Shown in pieces: positions 14,952 to 25,613 of a DNA stretch of 32,154 nucleotides. This stretch comes from Oscillospiraceae bacterium (GTDB taxonomy: Bacteria > Bacillota > Clostridia > Oscillospirales > Oscillospiraceae): assembly GCA_024691985.1 (NCBI GenBank), contig JAILNC010000019.1, forward strand, positions 1 through 32,154. Direction: 5' to 3'. A program made the translations under genes and the position numbers. The notes under the pieces are model-generated. The model did not search any database and had not been told where the DNA came from. It saw only the letters and a program-made list of their open reading frames with translations. Numbering within the stretch: the first letter of the stretch is position 1; each line of letters opens with the position of its first letter.

Positions 14952-16121
14952 ATGGACCAGTTTAAGGAGAAATCAAAGCTGGAGCAATGGACGATTGCTC
15001 TCGCCGCGCTTTTGAGCTTAGCCTTCCTGGCGCGGCTGTTTCGGGAGTCCAGCCTGACGGGCCTGCTGTGGACCGTCGTGATGTGCTTCGTGGCGGTGCT
15101 GATGCTGAGCCGGGGGAAGGAGGACCTGTTCCGCTGGGCCTTTCCGGCCGTCGGCGCGGTCGGGCTCTTCGGCTTCTTCGCGGGCTACGCCTGGGGCCTG
15201 TATCAGCCGGACTGGCTGCGCAGCGACGTCAGCTTCCTCTGCCTGCTGCCGGGCCTGCTCATGCTCTTCGGCCAGCTGGGCGTCGCGGCGCTGGGCGGCC
15301 TGCTGTACGCGAAACAGTTCCCCGCGCTGGGGGATACCCTGCGCAAGTACTGGTATGTCCCGGCGCTGGCCTTTGCGGTGTGCTTCGTATACTCGCTGCT
15401 GCTGGGCTTTGCGCTGAACGTGGTCGGAAACCGGCACTGGATCGGCTTCTCGGAGTATGCGGGTCTGCGCACCCTGCTCTGGGCCGGACTGGCCTTCTGC
15501 CTCGGCTGGCGCGCCGCAGGGCATGACGCGCTGCCGTCCCGCTCCGCACCCGCCGACGCCGAAACGCCCGCGCCCGCGGTAAAATACTGCTCCGCGGCGA
15601 AGCTCCTGTTCCTGACGCTCATCACCCTCGGCATCTGGATGCTCGTATGGATCTGGCGGACGACGGCGACGCTCGCCCCCTACGAGGACAGGCACCCCCG
15701 CAAGCCCTGGCTTGAGACGCTGTGCTGCCTGCTGCTGCCCTTCTATGTGGTCTACTGGCTGTACAAGAGCGCGCAGCTCGCCGCCCTCGCCGCCGACGGG
15801 GAGGAGGATCGGCGCTTCTCCACGCTGTGCCTGATCCTGGCCGCGCTGCTGACGCCGATCGCCATGCTGCTGGTACAGGACAAGCTGAACGTCCTGGCCG
15901 ACCGGGAGGAGGAGATCGAGGTCGAGTTCGAGGTCGTGGAGGCCGCCCCGGTTGAGGACGAGCCCGAGGCCGAGCCCGTCGAGGAAGAGCCTGTGCCTGT
16001 TGAGGACGAACCCGCGCCGATCGAGGACGAGCCCGTCCCGGTCGAGGACGAGCCTGTGTCGGTTGAAGAGGACGTCCCGGTCGAGGACGAGCCCGCAGCG
16101 CAGGAGCCGGATGCGGAATAA
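14952..16121 (+). CDS. Multi-pass membrane protein, DUF4234-like, with acidic repeat tail
   Basis: The 389-aa protein has several hydrophobic segments across residues 12-330 and no signal peptide. Residues about 215-315 (KLLFLTLITLGIWMLVWIW and FYVVYWLYKSAQL) resemble DUF4234-type small membrane domains. The last 65 residues are acidic and repetitive: V-E-D-E-P units alternate with V-E-E-E-P (for example PVEDEPVSVEEDVPVEDEP). The tail is likely disordered and cytoplasmic. Its function is unknown. ATG 14952 has AAGGGG about 9 nt upstream; the longer open frame starting at 14910 overlaps the promoter. The convergent neighbour (16192-17535) ends with a similar tail. Confidence 0.75.
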   Translation: MDQFKEKSKLEQWTIALAALLSLAFLARLFRESSLTGLLWTVVMCFVAVLMLSRGKEDLFRWAFPAVGAVGLFGFFAGYAWGLYQPDWLRSDVSFLCLLPGLLMLFGQLGVAALGGLLYAKQFPALGDTLRKYWYVPALAFAVCFVYSLLLGFALNVVGNRHWIGFSEYAGLRTLLWAGLAFCLGWRAAGHDALPSRSAPADAETPAPAVKYCSAAKLLFLTLITLGIWMLVWIWRTTATLAPYEDRHPRKPWLETLCCLLLPFYVVYWLYKSAQLAALAADGEEDRRFSTLCLILAALLTPIAMLLVQDKLNVLADREEEIEVEFEVVEAAPVEDEPEAEPVEEEPVPVEDEPAPIEDEPVPVEDEPVSVEEDVPVEDEPAAQEPDAE

Positions 16122-16135
16122 AACCAGCATAAACG

Positions 16136-16173
16136 AAAAAACCTTGCAGCCATCAAGGCTGCAAGGTTTTTTT
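16136..16173. terminator. Bidirectional terminator of the convergent membrane genes
   Basis: A perfect stem of about 16 bp (16136-16151 with 16157-16172) around a 5-nt loop, with A5-6 on the left and T7 on the right. It lies 15 nt past the stop of the plus gene and 19 nt past that of the minus gene. Confidence 0.9.
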
Positions 16174-16191
16174 GAACTTGTTGAGAACGGA

Positions 16192-17535
16192 TCAGCCCTC
16201 GGAGGAGACGGGCTCATCCTCCACGGAGACGGCCTCCTCCGCCGGAATGACGGGTTCCTCCTCGACGGAGACGGGCTCTTCGACGACGACGGGCTCCTCC
16301 GCCACGGGCTCGGGATTCGGCTCGGGATAGGGGTCCTCTTCAGCAGTGACGTATTCTTCGGCGGGCGCAGGCTCCTCTGCCGGGGCAAAGATCTCCGCCG
16401 CGGGCTCGGGCTCCGCCGGGAAGACGGGCGCCGCCTCGGGCTGCTTTGCCTTGGGAGAAGTCTTCTTCCAGCGCAGCAGCAACACCAGCACGCCGACGGC
16501 GAGCGGGGCGGCGACAAAGCCGACCAGGGTCTTCACGACGGGGATGAACTTGAGCACGCGCCAGACCAGCAGACCGATCGGCAGCTCCGCCCAGTAGTTG
16601 GCGTCCTTCTTGATGAGGCCGCGCCAGATCAGACGGCCGAGGAAGAAGTTGAGCACGAGGGGGGCGGCGATCAGGATGATCGCATACTCCAGCAGCAGGG
16701 CAAAGGCCAAACGCATGCCGAAGCCGGTGAGCATCAGCAGGATCGCGACGATCGGGAAGCCCACCAGGATCGCAAGGCCGATGCCGAAGGCGGCGGCGTA
16801 CTTGCCGAAGGGCAGACCGGTATAGCGCTCGTCAACGGACTCCCACAGCGGGGTGAGCCAGAGCAGGGCGAAGCCCACGAGCAGCAGGCCGACATAGCTG
16901 AAGAGCGCATCCTTGACGCGCGACATCGCGGTCGGCGCCTTGGGCACCTGGACCTCGGTCTCCGTCTTTTCGCTCTCATAGACCTCGGCCGCGGCGATCA
17001 GCGCCTGCGGCGCGTTGACCTTGGCGCTGCTGTTGTAGCGGAGCCTGCCGCCGATGGTCACGCCGTCGTCGATGATGATGGTGCCCGCGTTCAGATACAC
17101 GTCGCCGCCGATGCTGTTGGCGATGCGGACCGTATCGGCCATGGCGTAGAGATCCCGGCCGACGGCGCCGTTGATGCTGATCGTCTGGGCCGCGGCGTAG
17201 AGATCGCGCGCGGTCTCCCCGTTGACGTTGACGCTGCGGCCCGCGAGGAAGGCGTCGTTCTCGCACAGGCCGGAGACGCTGACGTCGGCGCCGGCGAGCA
17301 TGGCATATTCAAAATTGCCGCCCGCGTTGACGCTGTTGCCCGCGGAGAAGAGGATGCCCTTTACCTGCGCGGTGCTGTTCGTGTTCGCGCCGGCGAGGAA
17401 GACGCTCCCGTCCTCGGCGCCGCTGGCCGAGGCGTCCTGGCCGACGACGGCGGTGTCGGCAAAGGCCAGCGGAGACAGCGACAGAAGCAGAACCAGCACC
17501 AGCGTCAGACAGAGCACAAAACGGGTTCTTTTCAT
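16192..17535 (-). CDS. Secreted beta-helix (bactofilin-like) membrane protein with acidic tail
   Basis: A signal peptide (1-26, cleavage near LAFA-DT) starts this 447-aa protein. Residues 27-180 are short repeats of the VSVSGLCENDAFLAGRSVNV kind, as in polymer-forming bactofilin-like right-handed beta-helices. Four hydrophobic segments follow (about 211-230, 248-270, 275-300, 332-355), then a basic stop RWKKTSPKAK. A proline- and glutamate-rich tail of about 90 residues closes it (for example EEPVSVEEEPV). The beta-helix is predicted outside the membrane and the tail in the cytoplasm. ATG 17535 has AGGAGG 7 nt upstream. The gene is single, with a near-consensus promoter (17619-17647). Its function is unknown; a role in envelope or cell-shape structure is only a guess. 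Confidence 0.78.
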   Translation of the reverse strand: MKRTRFVLCLTLVLVLLLSLSPLAFADTAVVGQDASASGAEDGSVFLAGANTNSTAQVKGILFSAGNSVNAGGNFEYAMLAGADVSVSGLCENDAFLAGRSVNVNGETARDLYAAAQTISINGAVGRDLYAMADTVRIANSIGGDVYLNAGTIIIDDGVTIGGRLRYNSSAKVNAPQALIAAAEVYESEKTETEVQVPKAPTAMSRVKDALFSYVGLLLVGFALLWLTPLWESVDERYTGLPFGKYAAAFGIGLAILVGFPIVAILLMLTGFGMRLAFALLLEYAIILIAAPLVLNFFLGRLIWRGLIKKDANYWAELPIGLLVWRVLKFIPVVKTLVGFVAAPLAVGVLVLLLRWKKTSPKAKQPEAAPVFPAEPEPAAEIFAPAEEPAPAEEYVTAEEDPYPEPNPEPVAEEPVVVEEPVSVEEEPVIPAEEAVSVEDEPVSSEG

Positions 17536-17618
17536 GGTATGACCTCCTTGTATATGATCGCATTTTCCACCGGCCGCAAAGCGTGCTTCGGCGGCCGGCC
17601 GTTTATGTTTACAAAATG

Positions 17619-17647
17619 ATTATACTGTCAAAGACCTGCACTGTCAA
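17619..17647 (-). promoter_or_regulatory. Consensus sigma-A promoter of the bactofilin-like gene
   Basis: Perfect -35 TTGACA (17642-17647), 17-nt spacer and perfect -10 TATAAT (17619-17624) on the minus strand. It is the best promoter in the window. The leader to the ATG is about 77 nt and includes a GC-rich dyad, CGGCCGGCCG (17592-17601). Confidence 0.85.
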
Positions 17648-17698
17648 CAGCGGAATAGGACAAAAAGCCCGCACATAAGCTGTCGGAGGGGTGATGAA

Positions 17699-17974
17699 AT
17701 GCTCAGCTGTTTTTCCGAGCTGCGCTGCAAGGAGGTCATCGACGTGCACACGGGCTTTCGCCTCGGCTACGTCTGCGACGTGGAATTCGACGACCGGGAG
17801 GGCTGCGTCGCCTCCCTCGTCACGCCGGGCCGCCCGCGCTTTTTCGGACTGCTCGGCCGGGAGGACGACTACATCCTGCCCTGGAAGAGCATCGTGCGCA
17901 TCGGCAGCGATATCGTGCTGGTGGAGGTCAAGGGCGAATTCGCGCGCCGAAAACCGCGCGGGGGCCTGCTGTAG
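17699..17974 (+). CDS. YlmC/YmxH family sporulation protein
   Basis: The 91-aa protein has a PRC-barrel-like fold. CSELRCKEVIDVHTGFRLGYVCDVEFD opens with Arg-Cys-Lys-Glu-Val-Ile-Asp, and DDYILPWKSIVRIGSDIVLV closes it; both are typical of the YlmC/YmxH group, found in endospore-forming Firmicutes. Its molecular role is unknown. ATG 17699 has GGAGGGGTGAT just upstream. The gene begins close to the promoter of the divergent gene, and a separate promoter for it was not found. The basic KGEFARRKPRG end (80-90) is a local extension. Its presence supports a spore-forming host. Confidence 0.88.
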   Translation: MLSCFSELRCKEVIDVHTGFRLGYVCDVEFDDREGCVASLVTPGRPRFFGLLGREDDYILPWKSIVRIGSDIVLVEVKGEFARRKPRGGLL

Positions 17975-17978
17975 ACTC

Positions 17979-18007
17979 TTGGCAAAGTCCCCGCGATAGG
18001 GTATAAT
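17979..18007 (+). promoter_or_regulatory. Promoter of the lipoprotein gene
   Basis: -35 TTGGCA (17979-17984) and a perfect -10 TATAAT (18002-18007) with 17-nt spacing. It begins 5 nt after the YlmC/YmxH stop. The lipoprotein ATG is at 18043. Confidence 0.8.
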
Positions 18008-18042
18008 ATTTTAATAGATCATACGAGCTGCGGAGGATAGCC

Positions 18043-18876
18043 ATGAAACGAACGATCGCGCTGCTGCTTGTCCTGGCGCTGCTCCTGCCGCTGTCCGCCT
18101 GCCGGAAGGAAGAGGAGCTGGAGCCCTGGACCATGCCCGCGGTGGATACCAAACCCACGCCCGAGCCGACGCCCACCATCTCCTTCGGCGGCGGGAGCCC
18201 GACGGCCTATGTCTGGAACGAGGCGCTCTATTTCAACATGACCGACCCCGGCGCCGCGCCCGAAAGCCGTCAGGAGACCTACACCCACAAGCAGTGTGAG
18301 GCCCTGTTCCCCTATACTTTCCTGCCCGCCGCGGTTTTCGGGGAGAGCCATCTGAATTACCGCAAGCTCACGCTGCAGAAGACGCAGCATGAGGTCCTGC
18401 TGGACGAGAACGGGCAGCTTGCGGAGCACGCCTATGTGCAGTACGTGTACCTGCCGAAAAACGGCGGCCCGGACGACGCGCTGTACGTGATGGCGGAGCT
18501 GTGCTCCTATGAGGCGGCACTGGCGGTCTACAACGGCGACTGGGCCCATTTCTCCATGCCCGAGGGGGAGACGATGCAGCGCTCGAGCTACTACCTGCGC
18601 GACTTTGTGCTGGCGAAGATCGGCGAGCAGCGCGCGGCGCAGTTTTTAAAGCTGACGCCGAGCTCCTACTTCACCGACGCGCGGCGCGCCCTGGCCGAGG
18701 ACGAGAGCTTCGTCCCCGCGCGGCAGCTGCTGATCTCGGTCACCTGCGGACTGAACATGAGCGACGAGGAGTTTGCCGCCGCGGTCTGCGCCCTGCTGGC
18801 ATACTCCGACGGCAGCGAGATCCCGACCCCGGAGCCGACCCGGCTGCCGGTATTCGGCGAGAAAGGTGCGGCTTAA
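18043..18876 (+). CDS. Predicted lipoprotein of unknown function
   Basis: A lipoprotein signal peptide (1-20) ends in the lipobox LSAC, with Cys20 as the lipid-modified residue, so the protein (277 aa) is probably tethered outside the membrane. The linker after it is rich in Pro-Thr-Glu (KPTPEPTPT). The body starts near residue 55 and contains DDALYVMAELCSYEAALAVYNGDWAHFSMPEGE and two-to-three Cys. The end is again Pro-Thr-rich (PTPEPTRLP). I do not recognise the domain. The GGAGGATAGCC ribosome site precedes ATG 18043. It has its own promoter. Confidence 0.8.
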   Translation: MKRTIALLLVLALLLPLSACRKEEELEPWTMPAVDTKPTPEPTPTISFGGGSPTAYVWNEALYFNMTDPGAAPESRQETYTHKQCEALFPYTFLPAAVFGESHLNYRKLTLQKTQHEVLLDENGQLAEHAYVQYVYLPKNGGPDDALYVMAELCSYEAALAVYNGDWAHFSMPEGETMQRSSYYLRDFVLAKIGEQRAAQFLKLTPSSYFTDARRALAEDESFVPARQLLISVTCGLNMSDEEFAAAVCALLAYSDGSEIPTPEPTRLPVFGEKGAA

Positions 18877-18950
18877 CGTCGGCGCAAGCTCCGTATCATT
18901 CGCTTCCGTCAGGCATGGCGAAAGCTCATTCATTCCGCTGCGCCTCCTTC

Positions 18951-19056
18951 TGCCTGCAAAGCGGACGCTTTGCAGGCAAGAGGGAAGAAGTGTTTTTTGC
19001 GAGGTACACGCCCCCGCAAAAAACGGATCAGAATCATTTTTCGCATGCGCGAAAAA
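18951..19056. repeat. Three hairpins upstream of hflX
   Basis: In the 195-bp gap before hflX, three inverted repeats follow each other. The first pairs 18951-18963 with 18966-18978 (13 bp, arm TGCCTGCAAAGCG). The second pairs TTTTTTGCG (18993-19001) with CGCAAAAAA (19015-19023). The third pairs TTTTTCGC (19037-19044) with GCGAAAAA (19049-19056). The first may end the lipoprotein transcript, and the last is 15 nt before the hflX start. They may instead be remnants of mobile repeats. Confidence 0.5.
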
Positions 19057-19071
19057 CTCTGCGAGGCTTTG

Positions 19072-20366
<1,295 letters not shown>

Positions 20367-20370
<4 letters not shown>

Positions 20371-20993
20371 ACGAATACCGCATCCCCGCGGGCCCCGGCG
20401 AGAGCGAGCTGATGGAAAAGCGCTCGCGCTTTCTCGGCCATGTGCGCATGGTCGAGAGCGAGGACGAGGCCCGCGAGTTCATCGCCGAGATGAAACGGAA
20501 ATACCACGACGCGCGGCACAACTGCTGGTGCTATGCCGTCCGCGGCGGCGCGGAGCGCTACAGCGACGACGGCGAGCCGCAGGGCAGCGCGGGCATCCCC
20601 ATGCTCGAGGTGCTGCGCCGCCGGGAAGTGACGAACGCCGTGTGCGTGGTCACGCGCTATTTCGGCGGGGTGCTGCTCGGGACCGGCGGGCTGCTGCGCG
20701 CCTATACCCAGAGTACCGCCGACGCTCTGGACGCGGCGGGCGTCGCCGTCGTGCGGGCGTGGACGGAGGCGGAGGCGCGCTGCTCCTACGCCCGGGCCGA
20801 GCGCATGAAGACCGAAGCCGCGGCCCTCGGCGCCGTGACGGCGGACGTGGTCTACGGCGCGGACGTGACGCTGAAGCTGCTGATCCCCGCGGAGCAGACC
20901 GAGGCGCTCAGGGCGCGGCTTTTCGACGTCAGCGCGGGCAGCGTCGCGCTCACGGTCACGGGCGAGAGCTTCCGGGCCGTGCAGGCGGAATAG
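20367..20993 (+). CDS. YigZ/IMPACT family protein
   Basis: A 208-aa cytoplasmic protein of the YigZ/IMPACT (UPF0029) family. Conserved blocks are KYHDARHNCWCYAV (58-71 approx.), YSDDGEPQGSAGIPML and VVTRYFGGVLLGTGGLLRAY. A C-terminal DUF1949-like ferredoxin-fold domain follows (about 135-205). Bacterial members have no settled function; the eukaryotic IMPACT protein inhibits the Gcn2 kinase activator. The start is fixed by the ATGA overlap with hflX, which implies coupling of a ribosome-rescue GTPase with this protein. It ends before a repeat and the terminator at 21138-21172. Confidence 0.9.
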
Positions 20994-21014
20994 GGGCAGG
21001 CGGAAGGGGAAGAG

Positions 21015-21077
21015 AACCCCTCAGTCACGGCGCTTGCGGGGGACGCGCCGCGACGGCTCCCCTTGGGCAGGGGAGCC
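21015..21077. repeat. Dispersed hairpin repeat, CCCCTCAGTC family
   Basis: Begins AACCCCTCAGTC, has a GC-rich middle and ends in a hairpin, GGCTCCCC (21055-21062) with GGGGAGCC (21070-21077). The end resembles the GCCTTCCCC/GGGGAAGGC hairpin at 26911-26933. Elements of this pattern are frequent between genes in gut Oscillospiraceae (recalled, not searched). Confidence 0.6.
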
Positions 21078-21137
21078 AAAAAGGAATTACGAAAAAAATT
21101 TAGAAAAAATAAATGGAAAACGAAATTTGCGTCGTAT

Positions 21138-21172
21138 AAGAGTAAGGGAAGCATTTTCCCTTACTCTTTTTT
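21138..21172 (+). terminator. Terminator of hflX-yigZ
   Basis: A perfect 13-bp stem (21138-21150 with 21156-21168) around GCATT, followed by a T-run to 21172. It lies 145 nt past the YigZ-family stop, after the repeat element. Confidence 0.9.
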
Positions 21173-21424
21173 GCGTGATTTACATCTGTCGCAGTTGTCT
21201 GCCGCCAGAGCCGGACGACAGAGCGGCAGGGGAGCGCGAGGGGTAACAAAGTGTCGCCGCGGGAGTGAATGACGTGCCGGGGGCACGTCAGAGCCGCGGC
21301 GTGACCGAGCCGCAGCGAGAACAAGGCCCGCCTCGAATTGGATAAGCCGCCGTCCGAAAAGCTTGTTTTCGGGTAATCGCATTTTGCTTGGGAGCAAAAT
21401 GCGCGGCGGAGAAAGGGTGATGGT

Positions 21425-22429
21425 ATGTCCTGTCCGAGAGAAGAGCGCGAAAAGCTCGAACGCCTCATCGTCGGCCCCTACGGGGTGCGGGCGGAGGATA
21501 CGCGCGGCCGTTTGAGCCCGGAAGAGGAGTGCGATCTGCGCACCTGCTTCCAGCGGGACGTGGACCGCATCACCCACTCCAAGTCCTTCCGCCGACTCAA
21601 GCACAAGACGCAGGTCTTCCTGCAGCCGGAGGGCGACCACTACCGCACGCGCCTGACCCACACGCTGGAGGTCACGAGGCTGGCCCGCACCGTCGCCCGC
21701 GCGCTGGGGCTCAACGAGGATCTGGCCGAGGCCATCGGCCTGGGCCACGATCTGGGCCACACCCCCTTCGGCCACGCCGGAGAGCGCGCGCTCGACGCCA
21801 TCTTCCCGGAGGGCTTCAAGCACTACGAGCAGAGCCTGCGCGTGGTGGACGTGCTCGAGCGCGACGGCATCGGCCTCAACCTCTGCTATGAGACGCGCAT
21901 GGGCATCCTCAACCATACCCACGGCGCCCCCGACGACACGCGCGAGGCGACCACCGTGCGCCTGTGCGACCGCATCGCCTACATAAACCACGATCTGGAC
22001 GACGCCATCCGCGCGGGCATCATCCGCCCCGAGTCCGTGCCCATCCGCATCCGTCTCAACTGCGGCGAGACCAACAGCGAGCGCATCGACTCCCTCGTCT
22101 CCGACCTCATCGCCAACAGCAAAGACGGCGAGCTGAGAATGTCGGACGAGATGTGGGACACCTTCCTGTATTTCCACGGCTACATGTTCTCCGACGTGTA
22201 CACCAACCCCGTCGCCAAGAGCGAGGAGGACAAGGTGCAGGGCATTCTCGAAAAGCTGTACGAGACCTATGTCAAACGGCCGGAGCTGCTGCCGGACGAC
22301 CTGCGCGTCATCGCCGAGCACGAGGGGCGCGAGCGCGCCGCGGTGGACTATATCTCCGGCATGACCGACGGCTACGCCATGGAGAAGTTCGGGGAATTCT
22401 TCATCCCGTCGGCGTGGACGGTGAAATAA
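21425..22429 (+). CDS. dgt: Deoxyguanosinetriphosphate triphosphohydrolase-like protein
   Basis: A metal-dependent HD-domain hydrolase that removes triphosphate from dNTPs, adjusting precursor pools. The 334 aa have PEGDHYRTRLTHTLEV (68-83, His79) and GLGHDLGHTPFGHAGE (105-120, His108-Asp109), the Dgt-type metal and substrate motifs, and the NH.. / HG segments further on. ATG 21425 has AAGGGTGAT just upstream. It starts the run dgt-dnaG-rpoD, a known arrangement in Clostridia that links nucleotide pools with replication and transcription. The gap to dnaG is 42 nt. Confidence 0.93.
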   Translation: MSCPREEREKLERLIVGPYGVRAEDTRGRLSPEEECDLRTCFQRDVDRITHSKSFRRLKHKTQVFLQPEGDHYRTRLTHTLEVTRLARTVARALGLNEDLAEAIGLGHDLGHTPFGHAGERALDAIFPEGFKHYEQSLRVVDVLERDGIGLNLCYETRMGILNHTHGAPDDTREATTVRLCDRIAYINHDLDDAIRAGIIRPESVPIRIRLNCGETNSERIDSLVSDLIANSKDGELRMSDEMWDTFLYFHGYMFSDVYTNPVAKSEEDKVQGILEKLYETYVKRPELLPDDLRVIAEHEGRERAAVDYISGMTDGYAMEKFGEFFIPSAWTVK

Positions 22430-22471
22430 ATTTGTTGAAATGCAGGCATTTCATCGGAGGGCGGTGAAACT

Positions 22472-24214
22472 GTGGCGATACCGGAAAAGTTCATAAGCGA
22501 GCTCACCGAGCGCTCGGACATCGTGGACGTGGTGTCGGGCTATGTGCGCCTCAACAAGCGCAGCGGGGCCAATCTCTTCGGTCTCTGCCCCTTCCACAGC
22601 GAGAAGACAGCCTCCTTCTCCGTCAACCGGGACAAGCAGATCTACCACTGCTTCGGCTGCGGCAAGGGCGGGGGCGTGATCAACTTCATCATGGAGATCG
22701 AGAACCTCTCCTATCCCGAGGCCATAGCCTTCCTCGCCCGGCGCGCCGGGATGCAGATGCCGGAGGAGACCGACAGCGCCGAGAGCCGCAGGCGCGCCCG
22801 GATGTTCAATCTCAACCGCGACGCGGCGCGCTTCTTCTACGCCCAGCTCGCGGAGCCGGCCGGAGAGGCGGCCCGGGCCTACATCGCGCAGCGCGGCATC
22901 TCCGGCGCGATGGTCAAGAACTTCGGCCTCGGCGCCGCGCCCGACTCCTGGGACAGCCTGCGAAAGGCCATGCACGAGAAGGGCTACACCGATCAGGATT
23001 TGTTCGACGCGGGGCTGGTCAAGCGCGGGAAGAACGGCGGCTTCTACGACGCCTTCCGCAACCGCCTCATGTTCCCCGTCATCGACGTGCAGGGCCGGGT
23101 CATCGGCTTCTCGGGCCGCATCCTCTCGGGCGAGGGGGCCAAGTACATCAACAGCCCCGACACGCTGGTATACGACAAGGGCCGGAACCTTTTCGCGCTG
23201 AATCTGGCTAAAAAATCAAAAAGCGGGTATATCATTCTATCGGAAGGCAATATTGACGTCGTGAGCCTGCATCAGGCGGGCTTCGACTCGGCGGTGGCCT
23301 CGCTGGGCACCGCGCTCACGGCGGAGCAGGCGCGGCTCATCTCGCGCTACACCAATGAGGTCGTCATCGCCTACGATAACGACGGCGCGGGACTCAAGGC
23401 CGCGCAGAAGGCCATCGGCATTTTCGAGAAGCTGGACGTCAAGGTGCGCATCCTGCGCATGGACGGGGCCAAGGACCCGGACGAGTTCATCAAGCGCAAA
23501 GGGCCCGAGGCCTTCCGCAAGCTGATCGAGGAGTCGGAAAACCAGCTCGACTACCGGCTGGGCGCCGTTCTGCGCAAGTACGACCTCACGCAGGACGAGC
23601 AGAAGGTCGACTACGTCCGCGAGGCGGGCGAGCTGCTGGCCCATATCCCGGACGCGGTGCGGCGCGAGATCTACGCCCGGCGCGTGGCCGAGACCGCCGG
23701 CGTCAAGGCGGAGGTCGTGGCGAACGAGGTGGAGCGCCGCCACAGGCGTCTGCTCAGCGCCGGGAAGAAGGAGGAGCAGCGAAAGCTCACGCAGCCTGAA
23801 AGGCTCGTCCAGCCCGCGGACCGGGAGCTGCGCTACGAGGACCCGGAGTCCGCCGTGGCCGAGGAGGGGCTGATCCGCCTGCTCTACCTCGAGCCCGCGC
23901 TGATCGCCGCGCCGGGCCTGCCGCCGCCGGAGGACTTCTCCTCCGCGGCGCTCGGGAAGATCTACGGGGTGCTCACCGGGCGCATCCGCGCGGGCGGGGC
24001 CGTGGGGGCTGACATGCTCGCCGGGGAACTCAAGCCTGGGGAGATGGATCTGCTGGTCTCCCTGCTGCAGAAGCCGGAGACGCTCAGCCGCAGCCGGCAG
24101 AGCGCCGCCGATTACATAGCGAAGATAGAAGAAAGAAAAGAACGCCGGCAGGGCGGCACCGATCTCAGGGCGCTGCGCGACCGGCTGAGACAAACGAAAG
24201 GATACGAGGGATAA
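22472..24214 (+). CDS. dnaG: DNA primase
   Basis: DnaG makes RNA primers at the replication fork and works with the replicative helicase. The 580-aa protein has the CHC2 zinc finger CPFHSEKT...CFGCG (Cys39, His42, Cys60, Cys63). The TOPRIM core follows, with [14 protein letters not shown] and [13 protein letters not shown] supplying the acidic metal ligands. The C-terminal helical domain (about 420-580) for helicase binding is shorter and less conserved. It begins at a GTG (22472) with GGAGG 11 nt upstream; the next start-like codons would cut into the zinc finger. The rpoD start is 2 nt after its stop. Confidence 0.96.
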   Translation: MAIPEKFISELTERSDIVDVVSGYVRLNKRSGANLFGLCPFHSEKTASFSVNRDKQIYHCFGCGKGGGVINFIMEIENLSYPEAIAFLARRAGMQMPEETDSAESRRRARMFNLNRDAARFFYAQLAEPAGEAARAYIAQRGISGAMVKNFGLGAAPDSWDSLRKAMHEKGYTDQDLFDAGLVKRGKNGGFYDAFRNRLMFPVIDVQGRVIGFSGRILSGEGAKYINSPDTLVYDKGRNLFALNLAKKSKSGYIILSEGNIDVVSLHQAGFDSAVASLGTALTAEQARLISRYTNEVVIAYDNDGAGLKAAQKAIGIFEKLDVKVRILRMDGAKDPDEFIKRKGPEAFRKLIEESENQLDYRLGAVLRKYDLTQDEQKVDYVREAGELLAHIPDAVRREIYARRVAETAGVKAEVVANEVERRHRRLLSAGKKEEQRKLTQPERLVQPADRELRYEDPESAVAEEGLIRLLYLEPALIAAPGLPPPEDFSSAALGKIYGVLTGRIRAGGAVGADMLAGELKPGEMDLLVSLLQKPETLSRSRQSAADYIAKIEERKERRQGGTDLRALRDRLRQTKGYEG

Positions 24215-24216
24215 AG

Positions 24217-25470
<1,254 letters not shown>

Positions 25471-25476
<6 letters not shown>

Positions 25477-25590
25477 GAGTGGAGTGTGGAGAGTTGAGAG
25501 TGGAGTTAAGGTGTCGCTTCGCGACGAATTACAAATTATCCGCGAAGCGGATACCATAACTCCACTCTCCAAACTCCACTCTCCACTCTT
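25471..25590. repeat. Large inverted-repeat element abutting rpoD
   Basis: The outer arms are made of GAGAGTGGAGT-type words on the left (25471-25508) and the complementary ACTCCACTCTCC words on the right (25557-25590); the innermost 13 bp, GAGAGTGGAGTTA, pair exactly. Inside are two small hairpins, GTCGCTTCGCGAC (25513-25525 approx.) and ATCCGCGAAGCGGAT (25538-25552 approx.), around AATTACAAATTA. The left end overlaps the last codons of rpoD. It looks like a non-coding miniature mobile element; a role in ending the rpoD transcript is possible. Confidence 0.7.
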
Positions 25591-25613
25591 CTGAAGAGAT
25601 AGAGGCAGAACAC

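Larger units (their letters stand above)
20994..21424. other. Intergenic region with repeat, terminator and hairpins
   Basis: The 431-bp gap holds a CCCCTCAGTC-type repeat (21015-21077) and the strong terminator (21138-21172). Next come a GC-rich stretch with hairpin GACGTGCC/GGCACGTC (21270-21289) and a 12-nt word, AATTGGATAAGC (21336-21347), shared with the small RNA locus at 4280-4291. The hairpin GCATTTTGCT/AGCAAAATGC (21379-21402) closes it, just before dgt. The minus-strand open frame across it has no ribosome site and looks spurious. I see no clear dgt promoter. Confidence 0.55.

Noticed and set aside
15950-16110. Tandem GAGGACGAGCC-like DNA repeats as a CRISPR array
   Set aside because: The repeats are short, in frame, without spacers, and encode the VEDEP tail of the membrane protein.
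15952-17619. 555-aa open frame on the plus strand opposite the bactofilin-like gene
   Set aside because: It is antisense to a gene with a signal peptide, ribosome site and consensus promoter. Its sequence is low-complexity (Arg/Asp/Gly-rich), a known effect of high GC on the opposite strand.
21100-21468. 122-aa minus-strand open frame across the dgt upstream region
   Set aside because: It reads through a terminator and several hairpins, has no ribosome site, and its sequence shows no family pattern.
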